Assembly: GCF_000400505.1 (NCBI RefSeq)
Contig: NZ_CM001857.1
Coordinates: 2,590,708 to 2,654,707, forward strand
DNA: 64,000 nucleotides
Reading direction: 5' to 3'
Origin: Musicola paradisiaca NCPPB 2511
GTDB taxonomy: Bacteria > Pseudomonadota > Gammaproteobacteria > Enterobacterales > Enterobacteriaceae
The notes beneath the pieces are model-generated. The model was given only the letters and a program-made list of their open reading frames with translations, made no database searches and was not told where the DNA came from. This document shows positions 22,343-31,985 of the stretch, piece by piece. Position 1 is the stretch's first letter. Every line of letters begins with the position of its first letter. Position numbers and translations under genes: made by a program.

Positions 22343-24106
22343 ATGACCCAGACTTTTATCCCAGGCAAAGACGCCGCCCTGGAAGATTCCATCGCCCGTT
22401 TTCAACGACAACTCCAGGACCTGGGGTTCAACATCGAGGAAGCCTCATGGCTTAATCCGGTGCCGAATGTCTGGTCGGTGCATATCCGCGACCGCGACTG
22501 CGCCTTATGTTTTACCAATGGTAAGGGCGCGACGAAAAAGGCAGCGCTGGCATCTGCGTTGGGTGAATACTTCGAACGCTTGTCCACCAACTATTTTTTC
22601 GCCGACTTTTATCTCGGCAACGCGATCGCCAACAGCGACTTCGTACATTATCCGGATGAAAAATGGTTCGCCATTCCCGATAACGACAGCCTGCCTGCAG
22701 GCATTCTGGATGAACGCCTACACCGCTTCTACGATCCAGACCAACAATTAACCGCCAGCGAACTGGTGGATTTGCAGTCCGGCAACGCCGAACGCGGTAT
22801 CTGCGCCCTGCCTTTTACCCGTCAGTCTGATCATCAGACGGTGTACATTCCGATGAACATCATCGGCAACCTGTACGTTTCCAACGGGATGTCTGCGGGC
22901 AACACCCGTAATGAAGCCCGCGTACAGGGTCTGTCGGAAGTTTTCGAACGCTACGTAAAAAACCGGATCATCGCCGAGGCCATCAGCCTGCCGGAAATTC
23001 CATCCGACGTACTGGCACGTTACCCCGGCGTGGTTGAAGCCATCGCCACATTGGAACAGGAAGGATTCCCGATCTTCGCTTACGACGCCTCGCTCGGCGG
23101 CCGTTATCCGGTGATTTGCGTGGTACTGTTCAATCCCGCCAACGGCACCTGTTTCGCCTCGTTCGGCGCGCATCCGGATTTCGGCGTCGCACTGGAACGT
23201 ACCGTGACCGAGCTGCTGCAAGGACGCGGGCTGAAAGATCTGGACGTTTTCACGCCCCCGACCTTCGATAACGACGAAGTGGCGGAGCACACCAATCTGG
23301 AAACGCATTTCATCGATTCCAGCGGTCTGATCTCCTGGGATTTGTTCCGTAAAACAGCCGATTATGCGTTTGCGGACTGGAGCTTCAGCGGCACGACCGA
23401 ACAGGAGTTCGCCACCCTGATGGCGATCTTCCGGCAGGAAGATAAAGAAGTGTATATCGCGGATTATGAACATCTTTCCGTCTATGCTTGCCGCATTCTG
23501 GTGCCGGGTATGTCGGATATTTACCCGGAGGAAGATCTGCTGCTGGCCAACAACAGCATGGGTGCGCATCTGCGCGACACCTTGCTGGCGCTGCCAGACA
23601 GCCAATGGGAGCAAGGCGAATATCTGAATTTGCTGCAACAGTTGGATGACGAAGGTCTGGACGATTTTACCCGCGTGCGTGAACTGCTGGGCATCGCCAC
23701 CGGCAAAGATAACGGGTGGTTTACTTTGCGCGTCGGCGAGCTGAAATCCATGCTGGCGTTGGCGGGCGGCGATCTGGAACAGGCGCTGAGTTGGGCGGAA
23801 TGGTCGCTCGATTTTAATCAGTCCGTGTTCAGCGCCGAGCGCGGCAACTACTATCGTTGCCTGCAAACGCTGCTTCAACTGGCGCTGGAGCCTGAACGCG
23901 AACCGGCGTTGTACTACGACGCTTTCGTGCGCATGTATGGTCAGGACGCCGTCGACGCCGCCAGCGCGGCGATTACCGGCGAACAAAGCTTCTACGGGCT
24001 GTTCGCCATTGATAGTGATCTTACCGCCCTGAAAGCGCATCAGTCACTTTTAGCCGCCTACGAAAAATTGCAAAACGCCAAACGCCGACACTGGCAGAAC
24101 GCCTAA
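22343..24106 (+). CDS. ycaO: YcaO, ribosomal protein S12 methylthiotransferase accessory factor
   Basis: 587-residue YcaO-domain protein. Members bind ATP and Mg in a distinctive fold and activate amide backbones; the E. coli protein enhances RimO-dependent beta-methylthiolation of S12. Conserved ATP-site stretches include KGATKKAALASALGEYFER, SAGNTRNEARVQGLSEVFERY (two helices with E/R residues) and the VCVVLFNPANG region. The C-terminal ~180 residues form the helical TPR-like domain typical of the non-azoline YcaO. No precursor peptide, dehydrogenase or exporter lies nearby, so a peptide-modification cluster is unlikely. Neighbour of focA as in E. coli. Confidence 0.95.
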   Translation: MTQTFIPGKDAALEDSIARFQRQLQDLGFNIEEASWLNPVPNVWSVHIRDRDCALCFTNGKGATKKAALASALGEYFERLSTNYFFADFYLGNAIANSDFVHYPDEKWFAIPDNDSLPAGILDERLHRFYDPDQQLTASELVDLQSGNAERGICALPFTRQSDHQTVYIPMNIIGNLYVSNGMSAGNTRNEARVQGLSEVFERYVKNRIIAEAISLPEIPSDVLARYPGVVEAIATLEQEGFPIFAYDASLGGRYPVICVVLFNPANGTCFASFGAHPDFGVALERTVTELLQGRGLKDLDVFTPPTFDNDEVAEHTNLETHFIDSSGLISWDLFRKTADYAFADWSFSGTTEQEFATLMAIFRQEDKEVYIADYEHLSVYACRILVPGMSDIYPEEDLLLANNSMGAHLRDTLLALPDSQWEQGEYLNLLQQLDDEGLDDFTRVRELLGIATGKDNGWFTLRVGELKSMLALAGGDLEQALSWAEWSLDFNQSVFSAERGNYYRCLQTLLQLALEPEREPALYYDAFVRMYGQDAVDAASAAITGEQSFYGLFAIDSDLTALKAHQSLLAAYEKLQNAKRRHWQNA

Positions 24107-24145
24107 TTCCCACCCGGCGAGTATCACTTTATTGTTGTCACCGAT

Positions 24146-24175
24146 CAGGCGAAACCGGAACACCGGTTTCGCCTG
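24146..24175. terminator. Perfect 13-bp hairpin after ycaO
   Basis: CAGGCGAAACCGG and CCGGTTTCGCCTG flank a 5-base-or-less loop (AACA), 40 bp after the ycaO stop. It is stable enough to end transcription but lacks a good T run on the plus strand. Confidence 0.6.
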
Positions 24176-24881
24176 TCTGCGTTCCGGATTTGTGCAGGGT
24201 TTTTATTACCTGTCTGGCTATTTTTGCCTTACAATATCGCGCGAAGATTGCGACGTCATACTCTGGCTTCCTTTCTTTTCCGGTCAGGCAGCATTTTTTC
24301 GGGTCGTGCTGGCAGCAGGAATAATCCAGGAGCTGTTTTCCCGGAAATATTTATTGTTCCTGTTTGACGATATGTTTATTCCATACACCGATGCCTTAAA
24401 TAATTCGAGTTGCAGTCAGTGATGCGGACGGACGATAAATCTGCCGCGAGCAGATTTAAATGCAGCGTATTACGCCCCCAAAAAGGCGCAACCCAGGGAT
24501 GGGCCGAGTAATAAATGAAACCAAAGTATGTCGGGTATAAAATAGTTATTTATCTGGGTTCATTGTTTGTGATGATAATAAATGACGTTATTGTTATAAA
24601 ACAGTGAACAAAGAATTAAATAACCTAAAACCGACGCACGAATTTACTACAAAAACATATTTTTTTTAACGCTAAAACAGCCCGAACATTGCCTTTTTCA
24701 ACATATTTAATAAATTTTAAAATTTTTTTTCTCGTTATAAAACATTAGGTTATACCAAGAAACACCCCTACTGATAGAGCGTTATCGCCTTATAGTTTTC
24801 ACCGATATGATCCATGTCAAATTTTGGCCCATAGCGCTTTGTTAATATTTCAACGTAGATAATCATTGAGAGAGAGTTAGT
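24176..24881. promoter_or_regulatory. AT-rich control region upstream of focA-pflB
   Basis: About 700 bp without a convincing gene. The first third is unremarkable. From about 24500 the DNA becomes very AT-rich with A and T tracts, like the long multi-promoter region of the E. coli focA-pfl operon that binds FNR, ArcA and IHF. An FNR-like site is listed separately. The stretch AAATAATTCGAGTTGCAG at 24398-24415 looks like the edge of a repeat family dispersed in related genomes, from memory only. Confidence 0.6.
24807..24820. promoter_or_regulatory. FNR-like site upstream of focA
   Basis: ATGAT-CCAT-GTCAA matches 8 of 10 positions of the FNR consensus TTGAT-N4-ATCAA. It ends 61 bp before the focA start codon. 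FNR activation of focA-pfl under anaerobiosis is established in E. coli. Confidence 0.5.
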
Positions 24882-25739
24882 GTGAAAACTGACAACCCCT
24901 TCACTCTATTATTACCGCCAGCCATGGCGAAAGTCGCCGAAGACGCAGGCGTTTATAAAGCGACAAAACAACCGTTAACCGCTTTTTTTCTGGCGGTCAC
25001 TGCCGGTGTTTTCATCTCTATCGCGTTCGTCTTTTACATCACGGCAACCACCGGTACCGCATCAATGCCTTATGGCATGGCCAAACTGGTAGGCGGCATC
25101 TGCTTCTCCCTGGGCTTGATGTTGGTCGTGGTGTGCGGCGCCGACCTGTTCACCTCCACCGTGCTGACCGTGATTGCAAAGGCCAGCGGTCGCATCACCT
25201 GGAAGCAACTGTGGCTGAACTGGGCTAACGTTTATATCGGCAACCTGCTTGGCGCGCTGTTCTTCGTGGCGTTGATGTGGTTCTCTGGCGAATATATGGT
25301 GGCAAACGGCGCCTGGGGGCTTAATGTCCTGCAAACCGCCAGCCACAAACTGGAGCATACTTTTATCGAAGCGCTGTGTCTGGGGATTCTGGCCAACCTG
25401 ATGGTGTGTCTGGCGGTATGGATGAGTTACTCCGGCCGCACCCTGACCGACAAATGCTTGGCGATGATACTGCCGGTCGCCATGTTCGTCGCCAGCGGCT
25501 TCGAGCATAGCATCGCGAATATGTTCATGATTCCGATGGGGATCGTTATTAAGAATTTCGCTTCAGATTCATTCTGGCACGCCATTAATATGACTGCCGT
25601 CCAGTTTGAACACTTGAGCGTCGGGAATTTCATCGTCGACAACCTGATCCCGGTCACTCTGGGGAACATCATCGGCGGCGGATTTCTGGTTGGGCTGACC
25701 TATTGGGTCATCTATTTGCGCGGTGGAGATCAGCACTAA
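24882..25739 (+). CDS. focA: Formate channel FocA
   Basis: 285-residue inner-membrane formate/nitrite transporter family protein, six transmembrane helices, pentameric formate channel. N-terminal cytoplasmic helix MKTDNPFTLLLPPAMAKVAEDAGVYKA matches E. coli in character; pore residues lie in GADLFTSTV and the conserved histidine in FEHSIANMFMIP. Initiates at GTG preceded by GAGAGAG. First gene of the focA-pflB unit; pflB follows after 57 bp. Confidence 0.96.
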   Translation: MKTDNPFTLLLPPAMAKVAEDAGVYKATKQPLTAFFLAVTAGVFISIAFVFYITATTGTASMPYGMAKLVGGICFSLGLMLVVVCGADLFTSTVLTVIAKASGRITWKQLWLNWANVYIGNLLGALFFVALMWFSGEYMVANGAWGLNVLQTASHKLEHTFIEALCLGILANLMVCLAVWMSYSGRTLTDKCLAMILPVAMFVASGFEHSIANMFMIPMGIVIKNFASDSFWHAINMTAVQFEHLSVGNFIVDNLIPVTLGNIIGGGFLVGLTYWVIYLRGGDQH

Positions 25740-25796
25740 GCTGCTGTCGGCCGCAACGTCGGGTTACAAAAAATCCATATCAAAGGTAGGTGTAAT

Positions 25797-28079
25797 ATGA
25801 CCGAACTGAATGAAAAACTCGCCAACGCATGGGAAGGTTTTAGCGCAGGCGAATGGCAGAATGGCGTCAACGTGCGTGACTTCATTCAGAAAAACTACAC
25901 ACCGTATGAAGGTGACGAATCTTTCCTGAGCGGTGCCACCACAGCCACCACAGCCCTGTGGGATAAAGTGATGGACGGCATCAAACAGGAAAACCGCACT
26001 CATGCGCCGGTTGATTTCGACACCGACGTTGCAGCCACCATCACCTCCCACGATGCCGGCTACATCAACAAAAATCTGGAAAAAATCGTCGGTCTGCAGA
26101 CTGATGCGCCATTGAAACGCGCGCTGATCCCGTTCGGCGGCATCAAAATGGTTGAAGGCTCCTGTAAGGTGTATGGCCGTGAACTGGATCCGCAGCTGAA
26201 AAAAATCTTCACCGAATACCGTAAAACCCACAACCAGGGCGTATTCGATGTGTATACCCCGGATATCCTGCGCTGCCGTAAATCCGGCGTGCTGACCGGT
26301 CTGCCGGACGCCTACGGCCGTGGCCGTATCATCGGCGACTATCGTCGTGTTGCGCTGTACGGTATCGACTACCTGATGGCGGACAAATTCGCCCAGTTCA
26401 CTTCCCTGCAATCCAAACTGGAAAACGGCGAAGATCTGGAAGCGACTATCCGCCTGCGTGAAGAAATCGCCGACCAGCACCATGCTCTGTCACAGATCAA
26501 AGAGATGGCCGCCAAATACGGCTGCGATATCTCCGGCCCGGCTACCACCGCTCAGGAAGCCGTACAGTGGACTTACTTCGGCTACCTGGCCGCGGTGAAA
26601 TCCCAGAACGGCGCCGCCATGTCCTTCGGTCGCGTATCCAGCTTCCTGGATATCTACATCGACCGTGATCTGAAAGCCGGTAAAATCACCGAGCAGGATG
26701 CCCAGGAACTGATCGACCACCTGGTGATGAAACTGCGTATGGTGCGTTTCCTGCGTACTCCGGAATACGACGAACTGTTCTCCGGCGACCCGATTTGGGC
26801 AACCGAATCTCTGGCCGGTATGGGCCTGGATGGTCGTACTCTGGTCACTAAAAACAGCTTCCGTTTCCTGAACACCCTGTACACCATGGGCCCGTCTCCG
26901 GAACCGAACATGACCATCTTGTGGTCTGAAAAGCTGCCGGCAAACTTCAAGAAATTCGCCGCTAAAGTGTCTATCGACACCTCTTCTCTGCAGTACGAAA
27001 ACGACGATCTGATGCGTCCGGACTTCAACAACGACGATTACGCGATCGCCTGTTGCGTGAGCCCGATGGTGGTTGGCAAACAAATGCAGTTCTTCGGCGC
27101 CCGTGCAAACCTGGCGAAAACCATGCTGTACGCCATCAACGGCGGCGTGGACGAAAAACTGAAAATGCAGGTAGGCCCGAAATCCGAGCCGATCAAAGGC
27201 GACGTTCTGCACTTCGACGAAGTGATGGATCGTATGGATCACTTCATGGACTGGCTGGCCAAGCAGTACGTCACCGCCCTGAACATCATCCACTACATGC
27301 ACGACAAGTACAGCTACGAAGCTTCTCTGATGGCGCTGCACGACCGTGACGTATTCCGCACCATGGCTTGCGGTATCGCCGGTCTGTCCGTCGCGGCTGA
27401 CTCCCTGTCTGCTATCAAGTACGCCAAAGTGAAACCGATTCGCGACGAAAACGGTCTGGCTGTCGACTTCGACATCGAAGGCGAATACCCGCAGTTCGGT
27501 AACAACGATCCGCGTGTTGACGACCTGGCCTGTGACCTGGTTGAACGTTTCATGAAGAAAATTCAGAAACTGAACACCTACCGTGGCGCGACACCGACTC
27601 AGTCCGTACTGACCATCACCTCCAACGTGGTTTACGGTAAGAAAACCGGTAACACTCCTGACGGTCGTCGTGCTGGCGCGCCGTTCGGACCGGGTGCCAA
27701 CCCGATGCACGGCCGTGACCAGAAAGGGGCTGTCGCCTCTCTGACCTCCGTGGCGAAACTGCCGTTCGCCTACGCGAAAGACGGTATCTCCTATACCTTC
27801 TCCATCGTGCCGAACGCGCTGGGTAAAGACGACGACGTGCGTAAAACCAACCTGGCAGGTCTGATGGATGGTTACTTCCACCACGAAGCGTCCGTCGAAG
27901 GCGGCCAGCACCTGAACGTCAACGTCATGAACCGCGAAATGCTGCTTGATGCCATGGAAAACCCGGAAAAATATCCGCAGTTGACCATCCGTGTTTCCGG
28001 TTATGCCGTGCGCTTCAACTCGCTGACCAAAGAACAGCAGCAGGACGTGATCACCCGTACTTTCACCCAGTCCATGTAA
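25797..28079 (+). CDS. pflB: Formate acetyltransferase (pyruvate formate-lyase) PflB
   Basis: 760-residue glycyl-radical enzyme converting pyruvate and CoA to acetyl-CoA and formate, without oxygen. The catalytic cysteine pair is Cys419-Cys420 in [11 protein letters not shown], and the radical glycine is Gly735 in RVSGYAVRF (E. coli C418, C419 and G734, numbered without Met). Length equals the E. coli enzyme. Codon use is strongly optimised for high expression. Followed by a terminator, then pflA. Confidence 0.98.
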   Translation: MTELNEKLANAWEGFSAGEWQNGVNVRDFIQKNYTPYEGDESFLSGATTATTALWDKVMDGIKQENRTHAPVDFDTDVAATITSHDAGYINKNLEKIVGLQTDAPLKRALIPFGGIKMVEGSCKVYGRELDPQLKKIFTEYRKTHNQGVFDVYTPDILRCRKSGVLTGLPDAYGRGRIIGDYRRVALYGIDYLMADKFAQFTSLQSKLENGEDLEATIRLREEIADQHHALSQIKEMAAKYGCDISGPATTAQEAVQWTYFGYLAAVKSQNGAAMSFGRVSSFLDIYIDRDLKAGKITEQDAQELIDHLVMKLRMVRFLRTPEYDELFSGDPIWATESLAGMGLDGRTLVTKNSFRFLNTLYTMGPSPEPNMTILWSEKLPANFKKFAAKVSIDTSSLQYENDDLMRPDFNNDDYAIACCVSPMVVGKQMQFFGARANLAKTMLYAINGGVDEKLKMQVGPKSEPIKGDVLHFDEVMDRMDHFMDWLAKQYVTALNIIHYMHDKYSYEASLMALHDRDVFRTMACGIAGLSVAADSLSAIKYAKVKPIRDENGLAVDFDIEGEYPQFGNNDPRVDDLACDLVERFMKKIQKLNTYRGATPTQSVLTITSNVVYGKKTGNTPDGRRAGAPFGPGANPMHGRDQKGAVASLTSVAKLPFAYAKDGISYTFSIVPNALGKDDDVRKTNLAGLMDGYFHHEASVEGGQHLNVNVMNREMLLDAMENPEKYPQLTIRVSGYAVRFNSLTKEQQQDVITRTFTQSM

Positions 28080-28110
28080 TTACATGTCTGTCTGAAAACA
28101 CGTAACATAG

Positions 28111-28136
28111 AGGCTCCACATCCGTGGAGCCTTTTT
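28111..28136 (+). terminator. Terminator after pflB
   Basis: AGGCTCCAC-ATCC-GTGGAGCCT, a perfect 9-bp stem, followed directly by TTTTT, 32 nt after the pflB stop. Confidence 0.93.
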
Positions 28137-28227
28137 ATCGCGGGTGATCTCGCTCATACTCAACGGATCGCTGCGCATACGGATGGAGATGTCCCCGAAA
28201 CTCATCCGCCGCCCCACCGGAAAGAAC

Positions 28228-28271
28228 CTGTTTTGTCAGCCCGCCACACGGCTGACGTGCTGACAAAACAG
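28228..28271. repeat. 13-bp inverted repeat between pflB and pflA
   Basis: CTGTTTTGTCAGC (28228-28240) and its exact reverse complement GCTGACAAAACAG (28259-28271) are separated by 18 bp. It lies 89 bp before pflA and after the pflB terminator, so it may be a regulator site or RNA structure controlling the separate transcription of pflA. Confidence 0.6.
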
Positions 28272-28359
28272 ATTCGACGCAGATCTCCCCTGTCGGAGAA
28301 CACGTATCTGCGCTCATGACAGGCCGCTATTGTCCGGCCAAACCTGGAGAAACCTCGCA

Positions 28360-29100
28360 ATGTCAGTTATTGGTCGCATTCACTCCTTTGAATCCTGCGG
28401 TACCGTCGACGGCCCCGGCATCCGATTCATCGCCTTCTTTCAGGGCTGCCTGATGCGTTGTCTCTACTGCCACAACCGGGACACCTGGGATACTCACGGC
28501 GGTCGGGAAATCACGGTGGAAGAGCTGATGAAGGAAGTGGTGACGTACCGCCATTTCATGAATGCGTCCGGCGGCGGCGTTACCGCATCCGGCGGCGAAG
28601 CCATTTTGCAGGCGGAGTTTGTGCGCGACTGGTTCCGCGCCTGCCATGAGCAAGGGATCAATACTTGCCTCGACACCAACGGCTTCGTGCGCCGTTACGA
28701 CCCGGTTATTGATGAACTGCTGGATGTCACCGATCTGGTCATGCTGGATCTGAAACAGCTCAATGATGATATCCACCAGAATCTGGTCGGCGTATCCAAC
28801 CACCGTACACTGGAATTCGCCCGCTATCTGGCCACACGCAATCAGCGCGTCTGGATCCGTTACGTCGTCGTCCCCGGCTGGACGGATGATGACGCCTCCG
28901 CCCATCTGCTGGGGGAATTTACCAAAAACATGAGCAATATCGAGAAAATCGAACTGCTGCCCTACCATGAACTGGGCAAGCACAAATGGACTGCCATGGG
29001 TGAGGAGTACAAGCTGGACGGTATCAAACCGCCCAAAGCCGATATTATGGATCGCGTAAAATCCATTATCGCCGGCTACGGCCATAAAGTGGTTTACTGA
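28360..29100 (+). CDS. pflA: Pyruvate formate-lyase activating enzyme PflA
   Basis: 246-residue radical-SAM activase that installs the glycyl radical on PflB using a [4Fe-4S] cluster and SAM. The cluster cysteines are Cys30, Cys34 and Cys37 in [14 protein letters not shown]; the SAM-binding GGE-type motif is ASGGEAILQ. The ATG at 28360 gives [14 protein letters not shown] and the exact E. coli length; an upstream in-frame start at 28330 would add ten unconserved residues. Confidence 0.97.
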   Translation: MSVIGRIHSFESCGTVDGPGIRFIAFFQGCLMRCLYCHNRDTWDTHGGREITVEELMKEVVTYRHFMNASGGGVTASGGEAILQAEFVRDWFRACHEQGINTCLDTNGFVRRYDPVIDELLDVTDLVMLDLKQLNDDIHQNLVGVSNHRTLEFARYLATRNQRVWIRYVVVPGWTDDDASAHLLGEFTKNMSNIEKIELLPYHELGKHKWTAMGEEYKLDGIKPPKADIMDRVKSIIAGYGHKVVY

Positions 29101-29150
29101 ACAGCGGCCTACCCTTTCGGGCAACACACTAACACACCCCGTTCTCTGCG

Positions 29151-29178
29151 CGTCGCCTGCCGGCGGCGCGACGGTTTT
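29151..29178 (+). terminator. Terminator after pflA
   Basis: CGTCGC and GCGACG enclose an 11-nt GC-rich core that can itself pair (GCCGGC), followed by TTTTT; 50 nt after the pflA stop. Confidence 0.75.
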
Positions 29179-29300
29179 TCAATCAAGCGCTGTACCGCTT
29201 TCAGTCCTTTTATTCCCCTCGCCCAATGAACACCATTTTCACCGACTGGCGGCAATACAGGCGTAAAAATAGACATTGCAGGATATTATATTGCAGAGAG

Positions 29301-29330
29301 CACTCATGCCGCCCAAAGGCGGCATGAGTG
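29301..29330. repeat. Perfect 13-bp stem-loop in the pflA-LysR gap
   Basis: CACTCATGCCGCC and GGCGGCATGAGTG flank a CAAA loop, then TTTAC. Could be a terminator or a repeat-family hairpin. The rest of the 388-bp gap shows only the pflA terminator and an AT-rich promoter-like stretch (29425-29470) before the next gene. Confidence 0.6.
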
Positions 29331-29488
29331 TTTACAAAGAGCCCTGGTGTAACGCATAAAACCACGCAATCGGGTGGAGCCGGCTCAATGAGCTGACGGC
29401 TGCGCGTAACATAATGGGAATTGGCATTGAATAAAATAGATTTATTTCAATGTGAATATTTTAAAAATACATGTATTCAGGGACAGGT

Positions 29489-30424
29489 ATGCGCCTCGAT
29501 AAACTTGAAATCCGCTGGTTAAAACTCTTTTGCAAAATCGTCGAGAAAAAAGGGATCACTAACGCGCAGGACGCCACCGGCCTCAGCCAACCGGTGCTGA
29601 GCCACTATCTTTCGCGTCTTGAAGATGCGCTGGGGCTGGTATTGTGCGAACGGGGTCGCGGCGGATTCTCGCTGACCACCGAAGGCGAAGTGGTGTATCA
29701 GGAAGCCAGAGCCGTCATCGCCACGTTGGATGATTTCGCCAACCGTCTGGCGCGCATCAAGCACGAACTGATCGGCGAAGTGCGCATCGGCTGCCTGGAC
29801 AATATCGCCTCGCATCCCGAACAGGCGGTTTCTCTGGCGATCCGCCGCCTGTTTGCCCGCAGCCCTGAAGCCTCCATGCACCTCAGCATCAACGACTATC
29901 ATTCGCTGATGGAACGTCTGCGCAACAGCGAGCTGGATATCGTCCTCACCGTACTGCCGGATGACATCCCGCCGGATATCTTTTTTCAACCGGCATTCAT
30001 CGAACGCAGCTCGTTCTATGCCGCAGCGGAGCAGGCGCCCCGGGTCGAACAAGAGTGGCGCGACGGTACGCTGAATCCCAAACGTCTGCTGGTCGGCGGC
30101 TACGCCACCAATGAAATCTGCCAACAGTTAGGGCCGATAGCCCGGCAAGGGTTGAAGAACACAACCTGGAATGAAGAAGGCAGCCTGCTGCTGTTACTCG
30201 CGGGCACCCATGTCGGCTTTTTGCCGGATCACTACGCCGAGCGCTGGGTTCAGGAAGGGAAACTGTGTGCGATATCTCCGGAAAATCTCGGCCTTGCCAG
30301 CATTTTTTATCTGGTACGGAATGCCAGACAGCGGCTAAGCCCGGTCGCGGAAGTGCTCTGGAACAACATTATCGAAGCGGGGCAACCGTCACTGACCGGC
30401 GGTACTCCGCGCATGACGACATGA
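29489..30424 (+). CDS. LysR-family transcriptional regulator, target unknown
   Basis: About 311-residue LysR-type regulator. The N-terminal winged HTH covers residues 1-60 (VEKKGITNAQDATGLSQPVLSHYLSRLEDALG as helix-turn-helix, then the wing), and an effector-binding domain follows. The ATG at 29489 has a good AGGGACAGG ribosome-binding site; an upstream ATG at 29471 is less well placed. E. coli also has a LysR gene (ycaN) between ycaD and pflA, but I cannot tell from the sequence whether this is its orthologue. Convergent with the broken ycaD; its usual divergent partner would be pflA side, so no clear target gene is visible. Confidence 0.88.
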   Translation: MRLDKLEIRWLKLFCKIVEKKGITNAQDATGLSQPVLSHYLSRLEDALGLVLCERGRGGFSLTTEGEVVYQEARAVIATLDDFANRLARIKHELIGEVRIGCLDNIASHPEQAVSLAIRRLFARSPEASMHLSINDYHSLMERLRNSELDIVLTVLPDDIPPDIFFQPAFIERSSFYAAAEQAPRVEQEWRDGTLNPKRLLVGGYATNEICQQLGPIARQGLKNTTWNEEGSLLLLLAGTHVGFLPDHYAERWVQEGKLCAISPENLGLASIFYLVRNARQRLSPVAEVLWNNIIEAGQPSLTGGTPRMTT

Positions 30425-30484
30425 CCGGCCAGCGCTGCGCGTGTGCCGGGTTATCCCTGCGCAGCACTCAACGGCGCCGCATCG

Positions 30485-31604
30485 CTATACCGGTAGCGGG
30501 CGCGGATGATGGTCGGTTGTTTTCAGCAACAGAATCAGGTATCCCAGCGCCACCACGGCGATCAGCACGAACAACTGTGCATCGGAATACGCCTGCATCA
30601 ATAGCGCCGCCAGCGACGGCCCGCACAGACTGCCGAGGGTATAGCTGAGCAACAAGGCCTGATTCATCGCCACCAGCTCATCCGGCGCAACGCGCTCACA
30701 GGCCCAGGACATCGCGACAGGGTAGAGCGTAAAACCCGCCGCCCCCAGCAGGCACAAAGCGAAAGCCATACCCGCACTGCCCATCCCCAGCACCGCCAGC
30801 GCGCCCACTACCACGGCGAGAACCAGCCCCCGCAGCACCATCAACCGGCCAAAGCGATCCGCCAAGCGCCCTACCGGCCACTGCCCGGCGATACCGGCGC
30901 TAATCAGCAACGCCATCCAGTATCCGACCTGGGCGTCACTCATCCCCTGATGCGCCAGGTAGAGCGGCATCAATCCATATAACGACCCGAGGATCACGCC
31001 GGAAATGACACAACCGTCAATGCCCAGTCGGGCGCGGCGATAACACAACATGCGCCATACGCCGGCCTGGTGCGTCACCGGCTGCGGCGGCGGAATGCGG
31101 GCGAACAACAACGGGAACATCGCCGCCAACACCAGCATGACCAGCCAGGGCAGAATGCTACCTTGTGCGCTCGGCATCATTCCCAGCAGCAATTGACCCA
31201 GCACGCTGCCGAAATAATAAGACATCATATACGCCGCCAGCAGTTGGCCCCGTTTAACGGCATGCCCGCTGCACAGCAGCGCGCTCTCCACCACCACCCA
31301 GATCAGCGCACAGGCGACGCCGGCCACAAACCGCCATACCAGCCAGCTCCACATCCCCGACGACACGCCCAACATGCCGGTCGCCAACGCGAAGATCGCA
31401 GCAGCCAGATAATAACTGCGATTAAACCCCCAGCGATGAATCAACCTGCCGGCAAGCAGCGTACCGACCAGATTACCGGTAAAATAGCCGGTTCCGACCA
31501 GCCCGACCTGCCATACCGGCCACTGCCGTTCATTCAGCCACAAAGGCACCAGAGTATTCAGAACCGCTAAGCAGCAGTAAGACGGGGCGTGTATAGGTGG
31601 ACAT
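30485..31604 (-). pseudogene. ycaD: ycaD-like MFS transporter with a short out-of-frame deletion near its start
   Basis: Residues from [15 protein letters not shown] to the C-terminus match E. coli YcaD, a 12-helix major facilitator protein of unknown substrate. The natural start is the ATG at 31604, which gives [14 protein letters not shown], as in E. coli, but that frame then leaves the gene at about 31563. The first hydrophobic stretch (LLLLTLAI in E. coli) is missing, and the two parts are out of frame across a shared GCGGT. This looks like a deletion between 5-bp repeats, about 29 bp if the ancestor had E. coli length. An open frame from a TTG at 31618 spans the rest but replaces the conserved N-terminus with unrelated residues. 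Probably inactive. Confidence 0.82.
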
Positions 31605-31793
31605 GGAGGAAAAACCAAACAGAAGAGTAGCGACTGCGCGCATCATGACACCCGCGTCGGCAAAGTCAATTGCCCTGTCGGCGGCAGCCGCACATTTTGT
31701 CTTTTGACCGGCCGGGCCCCACGCTAGCGCAAAACGGCGCCGCCGAGCAGGCCCGGTTACATCGACAATCCACCGATTCGCAACCGCCAGCCA

Positions 31794-31985
31794 TCAACGT
31801 TGCGAGAGGCGTTTCCATTCCAGATTGGCGGCAAACCACGCCACCAGGAAATCCAGCAACGCGCGCAACGCGGCGGACATATGCTCGCGCGATCGATAAA
31901 CGGCATACACGCTCAGCGCCGTCGGTTCCGCGTCGGGAAACAAGGCAATCAGCCGCTTGCCGGCAGCCGGCGGCAACTGGAAGGT
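31794..31985 (-). pseudogene. 3' remnant of a LysR-family regulator gene
   Basis: Only the last ~65 codons are recognisable: the segment ALFPDAEPTALSVYAVYRS then REHMSAALRALLDFLVAWFA is the typical end of a LysR effector domain. Upstream of about 31985 the homology stops and the DNA instead belongs to the oppositely oriented hydrolase remnant. The 5' two-thirds, including the HTH, is gone. Confidence 0.7.

Noticed and set aside
22343-24106. ycaO as the core of a peptide natural-product cluster
   Set aside because: No precursor peptide, dehydrogenase, protease or exporter is adjacent; its neighbours and length fit the housekeeping E. coli YcaO.
24132-24422. 96-codon frame after ycaO
   Set aside because: Starts at TTG inside a perfect hairpin and has no ribosome-binding site; hydrophobic stretches come from T-rich DNA.
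26490-27911. 473-codon minus-strand frame opposite pflB
   Set aside because: Shadow of highly biased pflB codons; Val/His/Gln-rich product without domains.
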